Assembly (NCBI GenBank): GCA_963682025.1 | Contig: OY821517.1 | Location: forward strand, 98,021,946 to 98,085,945 | DNA length: 64,000 bases | Origin: Cordilura impudica | Lineage: Eukaryota > Arthropoda > Insecta > Diptera > Scathophagidae | Direction: 5' to 3' | Part shown: piece by piece, positions 11,217 through 21,819 of the stretch | Numbering within the stretch: position 1 is the first letter of the stretch | Layout of the letters: each line of letters begins with the position of its first letter | The notes under the pieces: generated by a model | Told to the model about the DNA's origin: nothing | What the model saw: the letters and a program-made list of their open reading frames with translations, nothing else | Database searches by the model: none | Translations under genes and position numbers: made by a program

Positions 11217-12504
11217 TAAAGGGTCCGCCATCTAACGTTTTTTTTTCAACTAGTGCTTATTTCGTGAATGGTAACCCCTAGCTCATGTTTGATTTGACAG
11301 ATAATTAGCTTTATCCTTCCGCTGAACGAATATGATTGTGTATACGCTTGAACAACGTTGGGAAATATTGCGACATTACTTTGAAAATTATGGTAATGTT
11401 ACAGAATGTGTGCGAAAATTACGTCCGGATTTTGGAAGAAGAGAAGCACCGTAAGCTCTGCACGTTCGTTATCTTGTGAAAAAAGTGAAAGAAACTGGCA
11501 TCCTTATCGATAAACCAAAGCGCGTGAAAAGCCAAAAACAGTGCGTACACCCGAGAATATTGTGCGTGAAGCGCCATCAACATCAATTCACCGTCGTTCT
11601 CAAGAATTGAACATTTCGGAGGCACCATTGATACGAATTTTGCATAAAGACCTTGGTATGACGCCATACAAAGTCCAATTGGTTCAGAAGTTGAAGCCAA
11701 CTGACCATCCAATGCGTTTTCGCTTCGCTAAGTGTGCCTGCGATCGACTTACAGATTATGCCGATTTTGCCAAAAAAAATCATCTTTTCAGATGAAGCTC
11801 ATATTGATCTTGGCGGGTATGTAAACAAGCAAAATTGTCACATTTGGGGCACAGAAAACCCGCACGCATACACTGAAAAGCCGATACACCCAAAACGAGT
11901 CACTGTTTGGTGCGGATTTTGGTCCAGAGGCATAATTGGCCCATTTTTCTTTGAAAATGAGTAAGGAATGGCCGTTACAGTCAATGGCGATCGTTATCGG
12001 GTCATGTTGAACAAATTTTTGTTCAAAAAATTGAAGAGGAGGATATTGGAAACATTTGGTTTCAACAGGACGGCGCTACGTGCCACACAGCCGAAGCTCC
12101 ACTCGATGTTTTGCGCCCTGTTTTTGAAGATCGCATTATCAGCCGCAGGGCTGATGTCGTTTGGCCACCTCGGAGCTGCGATTTGACACTGTTTGACTAT
12201 TATTTGCGGGGTGCCCTCAAAGACAAGTGTTACGCCAACAAGCCAGAGACAATTGACGCTTTAAAGGACAATATTCGTGAAGCCATTGGTGAAACACAGC
12301 TGCACACAATCGATAATGTGCTTAAAGATTTGACCGATCGTGTAGGCTACTGCATGGCCAGCCGAGGCAGCCATTTGAATGAAGTTATTTTCCATTATTA
12401 ACCGGAAGGATTGTTCTTTCAAATAAAAAAGAAATTTGAGATAATATTCAGTAGTATTTTTTTATAGCATTTTCAAAAAAAAAAGTTATTTGGCGGACCC
12501 TTTA
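11217..12504 (+). mobile_element. Mariner/maT-like transposon with matching TIRs
   Basis: The element is bounded by inverted repeats TAAAGGGTCCGCCA (left) and TGGCGGACCCTTTA (right), with the TA target duplicated at 11215-11216 and 12505-12506. The length of about 1.29 kb is normal for the Tc1/mariner superfamily. It contains one degenerate transposase gene in the same orientation. The surviving 14-bp TIR match and the few coding lesions suggest a moderately old insertion. Confidence 0.9.
11332..12401 (+). pseudogene. Mariner/maT-like transposase, degenerate
   Basis: The start is the ATG of a frame reading YTLEQRWEILRHYFENYGNV, the first DNA-binding helix region. Then come GILIDKPKR, STSIHRRSQELNIS and ILHKDLGMTPYKVQLVQ, and the catalytic core: IIFSDEAHIDLGGYVNKQNC (first Asp), RVTVWCGFWSRGIIGPFFF, QQDGATCHTAEAP (second Asp) and VVWPPRSCDLT (third Asp). 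By my count 36 residues lie between the second and third Asp. The C-terminus YCMASRGSHLNEVIFHY is complete, with TAA at 12399. Lesions are a TAA near 11450, frameshifts near 11530 and between 11700 and 11790, a TAA at 11962 and a frameshift near 12040-12110. All three acidic residues persist although the gene is broken. Confidence 0.88.
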
Positions 12505-12701
12505 TAACTACAAGAGAAAATATCCAATCGATATATTTACCTATCCGATAAAATTACATTGATAATTTTAACGTTTATGTTTCTAAAATATGGCAAAATT
12601 CTCGTTTGATGTTAATTATTATGACAAATAAATTTGTCAAATTTCATTATTATTTTTGTTTGTGAAACTGCTTTTTAAATAAATAAATTTTTAACATTCG
12701 A

Positions 12702-13440
12702 ATGTCAGGAAAACAAAGTAGAAGCAACGCGAATTTTAAGGAGGGAGAAAAAAATTACTTTATTAAATCTCGTGAACAGTTATAAAAAGTTAAAAATAAA
12801 AGAACAGATGCAATTAGCAATCAGAAAAAACCGGATTGTGGACAAAATTAGAAGTTTAACGCAGCCAGTGAAAGATCTCCTCAAGATGCACTAAATTTGC
12901 GATCGAATTATGATGACCAGAAAAAGAATTTTTGAAATAAAATTGGAAATAACAAACGAGAGATGTACAAAAGAGGCGGAGGACCGGCACCGACTACATA
13001 TTTGTCATCAGATGAATACGGCGTCAGTTTTTGGTTTAAAGGATCGTGGAGGAGGCGATAATTTATAAAATTAAAACTCTTTTTCCTAATCGTCTTTTTT
13101 CAGGCTGAAGAAATTTTTCAATCTATCGAATTTTTGGAAACCAACGATGTACTTCTCACTGTCGATGTTCAATTGATATGTCTTTCCACCCAAGTGATAA
13201 TTTAAAGCACCCAATTTAAACAGAACCTCGGGAAATAGAGGGTCGAGTCAATAAATCCTTCCCTACCCTTAATAGCTATGAAAAGCAAAAGAAGAGGAAG
13301 CAAAATGAAGAGAAATTTTGACTTGATTGATGCAGATCCCAAAGAGAAAAGAAAAATTTTATAGGGAAAAGAACGAAAGAGAAAATAAACTTTTTAAGAT
13401 AGAGTTGGAAATAAAAAAGCTCCTAAAATTGGAACAGGGG
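12702..13440 (+). pseudogene. PIF/Harbinger Myb/SANT-like DNA-binding protein, degenerate
   Basis: The ATG opens MSGKQSRSNANFKEGEKNYF, followed by INLVNSYKKLKIKE, a Myb/SANT-like domain. After frameshifts it continues NAASERSPQDALNLRSNYDD, KREMYKRGGGPAPTTY and a Lys/Glu-rich segment (LIDADPKEKRK) that would be the C-terminal coiled coil. The combination of a Myb/SANT domain, a GGGPAP motif and a basic coiled tail is that of the accessory DNA-binding protein encoded by PIF/Harbinger transposons. The DDE partner lies downstream on the opposite strand, giving the convergent layout seen in some Harbingers. Several frameshifts and stops make it nonfunctional. Exact domain borders are uncertain. 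Confidence 0.7.
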
Positions 13441-13559
13441 CTTTAGTTCCTTTGTAATAATTAAATTAGTTTTATTTTTATTACTGTTTTTAATAAATAA
13501 AATTTATAATGAACAAAAATAACTTAATGTATTGCCTCTTGTGTTTATAGGATTTTGGT

Positions 13560-14290
13560 TTATACTTTTTTCATTTAACATTTTGCTGCTGAATGCTTTC
13601 AAACGGCGGTATATCATCTAAGTTCATTTGGAATATTTTGTGTAACATTGATGTAGCAATAACCTTATCTTGAACTGTTGACTCTTATACCCATAGAAAG
13701 AATAGCGAAACGGCATTTCAAAACTACAAAGGAACTACATATTTCTCGTTCGAATCAGATATTCGTTGTATAATTTTTAAGGATGTTATAATATACGTTG
13801 ATGAGCTATGCCCTGCATAACCCTATCTCCAAGTATCAGTTGATATCACAAGACCCATGAATTTTAATCTGCTATTGTTAAGTATAGAACTATCATGAGT
13901 TGCAGAACCTGGCCAGCGGGTGCCTTAATCAGTGAAACATAAATCCGCATCACACACAACTTGAATATTCAGATAAAAACTCTCCACCTATATAAATAGA
14001 AATTGTTAAAAGAATATTATAATAAATAAAATATATGATCTTGTCAGGAGACATAATTTTTTAAGTGAGTACAACCTAAGGGTCCAACACATCTAGGAAA
14101 TTTTGTGATTTTGTAAAACTTTGTTTGTGAGTGCAAGATTTCTTCTTCTGTAATTGGATGTTGGATTTTACTTCAGCAGAAACTTTTTAGTAATTCTATT
14201 TACTGTGGTTCGGTGAATTTCTCCGAAAGCTGCAGCTTCCAGAGGCATAAAATCACAAGGATAATAACAATTCGAAGCTTGGTGCATTTT
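13560..14290 (-). pseudogene. PIF/Harbinger DDE transposase, degenerate
   Basis: Read on the minus strand it shows the Harbinger (DDE_Tnp_4) pattern: GEIHRTTVNRITKKF, TKFPRCVGPLGCTHLKN, then NIQVVCDADLCFTD, TRWPGSATHDSSILNNSRLK and a damaged LGD-type block near 13840. In the family the first catalytic Asp sits in a GALDCTHI block; here that position is Gly (PLGCTHL), so this copy is catalytically dead as well as frameshifted. Multiple stops occur. It is convergent with the Myb/SANT remnant, consistent with one decayed Harbinger occupying about 12.6-14.3 kb. Confidence 0.75.
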
Positions 14291-14699
14291 AAGTACAAAT
14301 ATTATTATTTTTTCCTAAACAGGAACATGTTTATTAATATATACCTTTTTAGTCGGTGGGAAAGCCCTGATTCATAGTTGGTATATACCAGATATATCGG
14401 TAAATGTAGGGTAAATATCGAATATATTCCTTTTTTTGTAATTTAGTTGGGTATTTATAAAAACATTCGGAATCCCGCATTTGGCAACCACTGATATGTC
14501 ATTTCAAATTAGTCATTTCTTTTAATATTTTCAACGGTACGTGATTGTTAGGTATCAAAAAGTGGAATAAGTTGAATTAAAACTGTATCAAACTGAATTA
14601 AATTGTACTAAAATTGTGGAGAACGTACGTATTTTGTAGAAAAACTATGTTCAGTCATGGAAAGACCTAAAAACTAAAATTATGGAAGCATTTCACCAC

Positions 14700-16440
14700 A
14701 AGATTAATCAAGACAAATTCAGTTCTTTGCAGATACTCTGACTTGGTTTATAAATTGGCAAATATTAAGAAAATGACAAAATATGTAACAAATTGTTTTA
14801 AATGTGCAAATATGGTTCAACGTGAAATTAGTAAAACAAATCAAGGCCTACTTAGAATAATTTCAAAGGAAGATTCCACTTAATGTAGTGATCACTCATT
14901 GAATTCTATCCAAGCACCAAACTCCTGCCAAATAATGTCTGATAAGTATAAAAAGAACCTTCATGAGAAACTGTCCAAGGCTATTATTGTAGCTGCTGCT
15001 CCATTTTCAATTGTGGACCATCCGGACCTGTATATAAATTGCCAAACAGAAAGGCTACTTTTAGTAAATATTTGAACAACTATATATTGAAATGCAAATA
15101 CGAAACTGATGTCATCAAGGTACTCGCATCTACAGTGTGACGGGTGGAGCAATATTTGTAGTGAAGGTGTTATAAATTTTCTAATTTCTAAGCCAGAAAT
15201 AGTTTTTGTTTGAAGTTTGACAACGGAAGGCAACAGCCACACCTTTAGTTAGATCGCTAAAAATGTTATGAACGTAATGAAGGAATACGACGAACAAAAG
15301 TTCGTAGTTTTGATTGGCGATAATTCAAGAAATATCCAGGGTGCATTTAAGGAAGTTAATGAAGCATATTATGATGCTTTAAATTAGAGAACAGTTTTTT
15401 TTTATTATTTATCAAGTTTTGCCGTTGTTATTTTCTAAAATCTGCAAAGAGAAAGGGTCAAGAGAGTAATTAAAGCTTCCTGTTAAGTCGAGATGGACAG
15501 CTACGTAACGTCTTTAAATTGCATAACAAACAGTAAGTTCTGCTTCAAGCTGTGGCTGTTCAAGAAAATGTGATCCTAAAGGCTACAACAAAATCATCAC
15601 TACTAAGTCAACAATTTTGAAATATGCTGGATTTCAATTTAAAAGTATTTAAACCGATGGCACAATGGATAACTATTTTCGAGTCCAACCATATAGTGCT
15701 CATCGAGTATATTTTCCTTTTAAAGACATTCAAAATATGCTACTAGATGCTTTTATGCCAACATCTGAAATGATAATAAAAAACAATAATTATTGTCTTC
15801 CTTTGATGAAAGAATGGAAAAGTCTATATTTGGCTGCTAGTTTTCTTGCCCCAATATTCAAGAGCATTCGAGTTCATCCGATTGTTTAATTGTAATGCAG
15901 TTGGTTTATGGTATGGGTACCAATATTAATATAAATGTAATGATGGACCTAATAAAATATAGAGTTATTAGAGCTAGCTCCTTTAGGCCGATTCCACGCA
16001 ATGAGCGGCAAAGCGATGAGCGGCGCCGCTCAGTAACAGAACTTGTTCTAATTTTTAGTTGTTTTCTGAGCGGCAAAGAATAAAAATGACAAAAAAAAAA
16101 ATTACTTATCTTTGATAAATAGTGAAAATATTTTGCTTTTATTATAAAAACTTTTTATATATAATAACATTGACAATGTAATTTTGACAACTAACCGCTC
16201 AGAAATGACGCTCAGTAATAAGCCACTTGCCGCTCAAACTCGCCGCTCTGCCGCTTGCCGCTTTGCCGCTCATTGCGTGGCCTCGGCCTTATGGTGGAAA
16301 AGTATTTGATTGTCTACAGAATTGAGCAGGATAGCGGTTCGAATTCTCAAATTGACTGCTCCGTGCACTTCAGCCCCACTGAAAGAAACGATACAGATTA
16401 ACTGCAGATAATGCCGAAAAAGTATGCTTTATAATACATA
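14700..16440 (+). pseudogene. hAT transposase remnant (DUF659/BED type)
   Basis: A degenerate plus-strand coding region. A zinc-finger-like FKCANM stretch is near 14800, followed by LHEKLSKAIIVAAAPFSIV, the block LQCDGWSNICSEGVINFLIS (catalytic Asp of hAT transposases), YDEQKFVVLIGDNSRNIQGA, WKSLYLAASFLAP and, after the embedded MITE, RLTADNAEKVCFIIHNWNL, which resembles the C-terminal dimerisation region. There are many stops and frameshifts. The 303-bp MITE at 15986-16288 interrupts it; ignoring the MITE, the junction reads LAPLWWKSI, a typical hAT motif. Possible element ends lie near 14.36 and 16.68 kb but were not resolved. Confidence 0.7.
15986..16288. mobile_element. PIF/Harbinger-type MITE
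   Basis: 303 bp bounded by imperfect inverted repeats of about 34 bp: left GGCCGATTCCACGCAATGAG and continuing GCGGCAAAGCG, right the complement of GGCCGAGGCCACGCAATGAG and continuing GCGGCAAAGCGG. It is flanked by the 3-bp duplication TTA (15983-15985 and 16289-16291), the target preference of PIF/Harbinger. GAGCGGCAAA-type motifs are reiterated at both ends and could be transposase binding sites. It has no coding capacity. Confidence 0.88.
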
Positions 16441-16444
16441 ATTG

Positions 16445-16985
16445 GAATCTCTTCAATAAAGACATATGACAGACAGATACTTCCGAAAGCATTTTTGTGT
16501 TTATTTATAGAATTTATTATAAAATTCATTAAATTTTGCTGCACAATGTGTTTGTTCTCCAAATTTTATACGACATAGTTTATACCCATTTTTTCTAGTA
16601 AATATCCCGGAATTAACCATTTTTTAACCAGTTATCCAATTTTACCGGGTATTTAGCAACTGGGTATTTACCTTTGCCCATTTCGCTTTGAAAATATTTG
16701 TGCACTTTTTTTGAAAGCCGAATTCTTCTAAGAAATTCTCAATCATTCCATATATCGAAATGGTCAATTCCTTCGCTATATCTGAGTGTTGCTTTTTGGA
16801 AAATATCTCAAAGTTGTTAGTTACTGTAATTCTAAATTTATTTTTATTTGTATATCAACTGACCCGACAACGTTGTCCTGTCCGAATTTCAAAAATTTTT
16901 TTTTTATATAAAAAAAGCAAAAAAGAGAAAAAAACTTATTTTTGAGTGAAAATTGTAAGTATTAAAAATTTTTACTCATTGCAAT
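16445..16985. other. No gene; possible hAT end
   Basis: AT-rich. A cluster of GGTATTTA and CCGGGTATTT motifs near 16610-16680 could be the right subterminal region of the hAT remnant, with related GGGTATTT motifs near 14450. I could not pair precise termini. Confidence 0.35.
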
Positions 16986-16989
16986 GCTC

Positions 16990-19133
16990 TTTGCTACAGG
17001 TCATTTTTTGTTTCGTTGTCTGACGCGTAAACAAACAAAGCCGATTGTTTTCCGATATGAGAAGCATGGACTTTCTAGACTAATACACCAACAATCAATG
17101 ACTGTACTTGCGATTTGGTTATTGTCATTGCGAATGCAAGCCGCTGCGGGAACTGCAAGCGGTTAAAGTGTCGGACTCCTTGAGATGAGTGATAGAAGAA
17201 TGTCTTCTCCTTTATACTTTCCTTTAAGATTTCTACTTTCATGACGTTAATCATAAATTTTTTCACCATTACAAAGACGTCGTTGGTTGATATTTTGCAA
17301 CATTATCAGCCCAATTCTGAATATTCCTGCGGATTTTTCTCCCTGGGGATTTTATTTTCTTGAGAAAATAAGAATGAGGGAGAGACAATTTTGAATTTTT
17401 GCATTCAGCTTTTTTTGACTGCTGCGCAAAATATTAGAAATAATATTGGAAATCAATTTTTGGCATATTTGTATAAAGGGAAAAAATTCCCGCCGAATTC
17501 TTATTTAGAATTGGGCTCAATTATTACTGCTCCTACTTTCAGTTGGAGATTGAAGAAATCCTGGCAAATCCAGGGAGTTTTAAAACTCGGCGGATGGTTG
17601 CCGATATCGTCTTTGGTGGTAATGGAATAGACCAATTTATATATCATCAATTTGCGAGCAATTTCACTTTTGATCTGAAAATTCAATTCGTCGACTTCCA
17701 TGCGTTGCGTAGACAATATAGCCCGTTTACTCTACCAAACTTGATATTGTTAATTTTGTGAAATTTACGGGAACACCTTTCGAATGAGTTCGGTCTTTGA
17801 TTTGGTGAACTGAAAAAAAAAACGAAATGTCAACGGTATTTTTCCATCGCCAATGTCCGGCATTTTTATACCCTACACCACTATGTGGTTTGGGTATAAT
17901 GATTTTGTGCTGCTGTTTGTAACTACCAAAACTATTTGACCTAGACCCATCTTTTATTATACCGATCGAATCAGAATCACTATCTTATTCGATTTAACGA
18001 TGTCCGTATGTCCGTCCGTCCGTCCGTCTGTGTGTCCATGTAAAGCTTGTAATCAAACTGCAGGTCGCAAATATGAACATATTTTGACGAAATTTGGTAT
18101 ATAAGCTTCCATCGGCCATGGAATGAACGCTATTGAAATTGGTGGGAATCGGTCCATGTTCAGACCTAGCCCCCATACAAATGGCCCCTATGAAATCGAC
18201 TTAAATTGCCATAAGATACAAATTATCATATAAATCTTATTCAAATTGGGTTTGTATGTGTTTATTACATCCATTAATCAGTAGTCCCAAAATGATCTAC
18301 ATGGGACAACTTTTAGTCATAGGCCCCATATAGAGCTGCTTCCCGATCTTCACTTAAATCTATCAAAAAACAAAAATATTGCACTGATTCTTCTCAAATT
18401 TTGTTCGTATATGTATATTTTTGCAAAATACAAGAGACCTCACCAAACACCATATAGATATAGCATCCGATATGAAATTTTTCATATCTGCAGCCAAAAA
18501 AATTAAGAAAAATCCCACTCAATTTTGGTTTATGCTTATTTTCTATATCCAGTTAGTTGGGTCTGACAGATAGGGTCTCTAAACGCATGGTATAGGGTAT
18601 CGTATAGTCGGTCTAGACAGACTATAATTTTCTTACTTGTTTTTTTAAAATTATATTTCCAGATTGGTCGTTCTGCATCTCGACACGCATGTTCGTACAC
18701 AATTTGATTTTCTTGCAGTTGCAATTTCATTCCATGTCAAAATCAATGCCAAAATCAATGCGACCAGAAAGGCTTTTCCAGTTCCACCGGAAGCAGCCAA
18801 AAAGAAAATTCTCCAGCTCGATCGTGAGAATGTCGTATGCTCTCTTTGTTCCCGATTAAACAAGGGAACGTTCATTCGGACTAATTCTCCCAATGCATTG
18901 CAATCGTATTGTTTTTCGCATTTAAACTCTTGATTAAATGCGTTGTGCATCGGACGATTGAGCGCTGTCCCGCATAGTAGAGATAATGCCTTTTTCGACA
19001 GCATCTGATGCAAAATATTAACAGGAATGTCGTTTTTGTATTTGGTAAACAAATCAGTTGACTTGGATGTGAATAATGTTGAGATAATCGCGCGATTGAT
19101 TGCTACTAAACGATGGTATCTTGGTGGGTGCAA
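16990..19133 (-). pseudogene. Autonomous Helitron helicase (Pif1-like), split and degenerate
   Basis: Minus-strand remnants of the superfamily 1B helicase half of a Helitron Rep/Hel protein. The upstream part (19133 down to about 18650) carries VPLFNREQREHTTF and the Walker A region AASGGTGKAFLVALILAL; the usual GKT/GKS is GKA here, a further inactivating change. A palindrome-ended repeat (17865-18640) interrupts it. The downstream part shows ILSTQRMEVDELNFQIKSEI, LQLKVGAVIIEPNSK and, near 17150, FNRLQFPQRLAFAMTITKSQ, the terminal helicase motif block. The Rep nuclease domain is not present. This is the kind of enzyme that would mobilise the short Helitrons at 7.8 and 29.2 kb, but whether it is the same family cannot be told from this fragment. 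Confidence 0.78.
17865..18640 (+). repeat. Palindrome-ended repeat P, copy 1
   Basis: Starts at TTATACCCTACACCACTATG and ends GGTCTAGACAGACTATAATT-TTCTTACTTG. It contains the short TCCG tandem run, GCTTGTAATCAAACTGCAGG and CCCGATCTTCACTTAAATCT found in the other copies. Inserted in the Helitron helicase remnant; helicase similarity continues on both sides. No credible ORF. Confidence 0.9.
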
Positions 19134-19289
19134 ATCTACTTCGTTTGCATTTTCTCTTGCTTCTCGTGTATGTGCTAAACGTGCTTGTGATAATCGATCC
19201 CGTTCAATTTCATGTTGTCCTTTGCATTACTCTACAGTTCGATTATATTCAAAATATGTTTGGTTCTTTTTTTGTTAACCAAAACTCAG

Positions 19290-20440
19290 GGGATGCCCCT
19301 ATAAATACAGTGCATTGTGTTGATTTCAGGAGAATAGGTTATGGGAAGGAGGAACGAGGTAGTAGTGTTTGTGGATCTTTGACTTAAATTTTATAAGATT
19401 GTAACTGTCAGGAAAGACTAGTGCGGGAATTTATTCCACATACGCCTAGTCCGAATGATAAAACAATTTTCTCGGTAATGCGTTATGCGGTCAACTGGAC
19501 AATAGACTACAAACGGATGATCGACTAGAGAAGCGGGTAGAGAAAACCGAAACTCGGGCACTTGGAATAAGTTCGCTAATCTCAGAAGAACAATTCCCAT
19601 GACAATATCTATAGAACAGTGCTACACAGCGCACATTACGACGATGTTCCAATGCATCAATAGAGTTGAATACCCTACTCTCATTTATGAGCGCCAACGC
19701 CCTCCTTTGCAAAATGGACTTTGAAGCTCCTGCCCATATATGGGAGTTGTATTTCATTTTCGTCGGATGTAAGTGGTGTAGATTTTTCGGAGACATCACA
19801 TTGAATTCTCATACCCAATACCTGTACCACCCATATATACAGATGACATTGTTGAATTCATGGCCTCATGGATCAACAAAAAACATTGATTCTTCTGCGC
19901 ATTAAAATCAACCTAATCGCTTTATCCCATTTGGATATTTTTAACAGGTTTTGATTGAGTGTGTCATTCATTGTCTGGCTTTCGCCGCCAAACCTTCAAA
20001 TCGATTGGACTACAGTTAAACGAAAATGAATGACAAATATTGCTGTCATCTGCGAAAGAGTATACAGACTTAAAAGTTTTACCATTAATGTCGCTCAGAA
20101 AGATAAGGAAAAGAGAAGGAGAAAGAACGGAAACTTGGGGTACCCCTGAATTAAGCTGAAACTCATTATATGAGAACCCATCACAACGTATTGTGCGGTC
20201 TCTGAGAAAACTCGATATAAGTCGAGAGAAATCAATACCAACCCCAAATGCAATAAGCTTTGATATCAATACACCATGCCACACGCGATCGAATGCCTTG
20301 GAAATATCTAGAGCAACCACTTTACTTTCACCAAAATTGTGAATGGCTTGTAACGCTGTGAGCAAATTGCTCCAACTTATTGGCGACATTGCAGTGCAAA
20401 TAAATTGATTTATCGCTCTTAGCTTATAACCGTTTGTCAA
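19290..20440 (-). pseudogene. Non-LTR reverse transcriptase remnant, family R copy 1
   Basis: The minus-strand frame carries RT palm motifs: VVALDISKAFDRVWHGVLIS (first catalytic Asp), LNSGVPQVSVLSPSLFLIFL and YSFADDSNI (the ADD box). Degraded downstream sequence includes MKYNSHIWAGASKSI, RRNVRCVALFYRYCHG and, near 19480-19540, the ARVSVFSTRFSSRSSV/HYREN tail typical of jockey/CR1-group elements. The N-terminal endonuclease is missing. Two related fragments lie at 35.35-36.92 and 61.70-62.39 kb, so this is a repeated family. I assign it to the jockey/CR1 superfamily without naming a clade. Confidence 0.78.
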
Positions 20441-20540
20441 TTCGTAATTAAATCTGTAAATTTTTTTGAAATAAAAGCGATGAAACTTATTGGTTCCTAA
20501 GTAAATTTTTCGCAATAAGAAATCAAGCAATTTTTGCACA

Positions 20541-21087
20541 CAAAATGTAATTTTGACAAAGTGGAAACAAAGTTATATGCATCCCGATAACAAAACGATT
20601 AAACCAAAAAAGAATGGACTATATATGTCGTTCGTTTTGTCAGTTATGACGAAGAGTGCATAAAAAATTATTATGTTTTTAAATTGGTCGTATATAACTT
20701 CTTGAAGAAAAATCACTTTCAGTTTTTCCTAAATTTTCGTATTTTCCGGGAAACTTCTCTAATTTTTTTTATTTAAAAAACCAAAAAAATATTATTAGCC
20801 AAATCGGTCCAACCGTTAGTAGTCGACTTACACTGATATTAATTTTAACCGAAACATATAAAATGAAATTTTGTGAAACGAACAAAGTAGATAAATTAGA
20901 AATTTTATAAAGAGCGCGTGTCTAAGCGAAAGCTGGTTTACGACATTCTTTGCATTTTTTTATAAAGAGAAATAGGGTAAAGAGAATTTTTTGATATGTC
21001 GGAAAAAGTCGGAGTAGAAATGGTCGTAGATATTTTAATTTACCGAAAAACCCAACTCGGATTCTTACAAGCATTTGAAATAAAAAA
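20541..21087. other. No gene; flank of repeat P copy 2
   Basis: AT-rich. The phrase ATTAGCCAAATCGGTCC at about 20796 recurs just beyond the repeat at about 21823, so the sequence on both sides may be one decayed retroelement or repeat. Confidence 0.35.
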
Positions 21088-21819
21088 CAAGTAAGAAAAT
21101 TATAGTCGGTTTAGACAGACTATACGATACCATATACCGTGCTTTGAGAACCTATTTCTTAGGTTCAACTAATTTTATATAGAAAATAAGCAACAATCAG
21201 ATTTGAGTGGCATTGTTATTTATTTTTTCGCTGCAGATATGAAACTGTTCATATCGGATGCTATATTTGTATGGGGACTAAGTCGAAAAATGGACCGATC
21301 ATATTTGGTAAAGTAAGTTATGTTTTGCAAAAACATATGCAAGGTAAATTTGAGAAAAGTCTGGGCCAAACTTTTGTTCTTTTGGTAGATTTAAGTGAAG
21401 ATCGGGAAGCAGCTTTATATGGGGCTATGACTAAGACCTGTCCTATAGGGTTTATTTTTGAATTACTGATCAATGGATGTAATAAACATACACAGACTCA
21501 ATCTGACCGAGATTTTTATGATAATTTAGATATTATGACCATTTAAGTCGATCTCATGGAGGTCATTTTTATGGAGACTAGGTCTCATATATTAAATTTC
21601 ATCAAAATATATTCATATTTGTGACCTGTAGCTTACATGTTTTGCATGGACATATAGATAGACGGAGGGACGGATGGACGGACATCGGTAAATTGACACA
21701 GAAAGAGATTCTGAGCCGATCGGTATAATAAAAGATAGGTCTAGGTCAAATATTTTTGGTAGTTGCAAACATCAGCACAAAGTCATTATACCCTGACCAC
21801 ATAGTGGTATAGGGTATAA
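21088..21819 (-). repeat. Palindrome-ended repeat P, copy 2
   Basis: Reverse orientation: CAAGTAAGAAAATTATAGTC at one end and CATAGTGGTATAGGGTATAA at the other, with GATTTAAGTGAAGATCGGGA in the middle. The 91-codon plus-strand frame inside it arises from repeat sequence. Confidence 0.88.

Noticed and set aside
11419..11783. Minus-strand frames of 66 and 97 codons
   Set aside because: Antisense shadows of the mariner transposase remnant.
14961..15242. 93-codon minus-strand frame
   Set aside because: Antisense to the hAT catalytic region (CDGWSNI block).
17391..17761. Plus-strand frames of 72-79 codons
   Set aside because: Antisense to the Helitron helicase remnant, which has recognisable minus-strand motifs.
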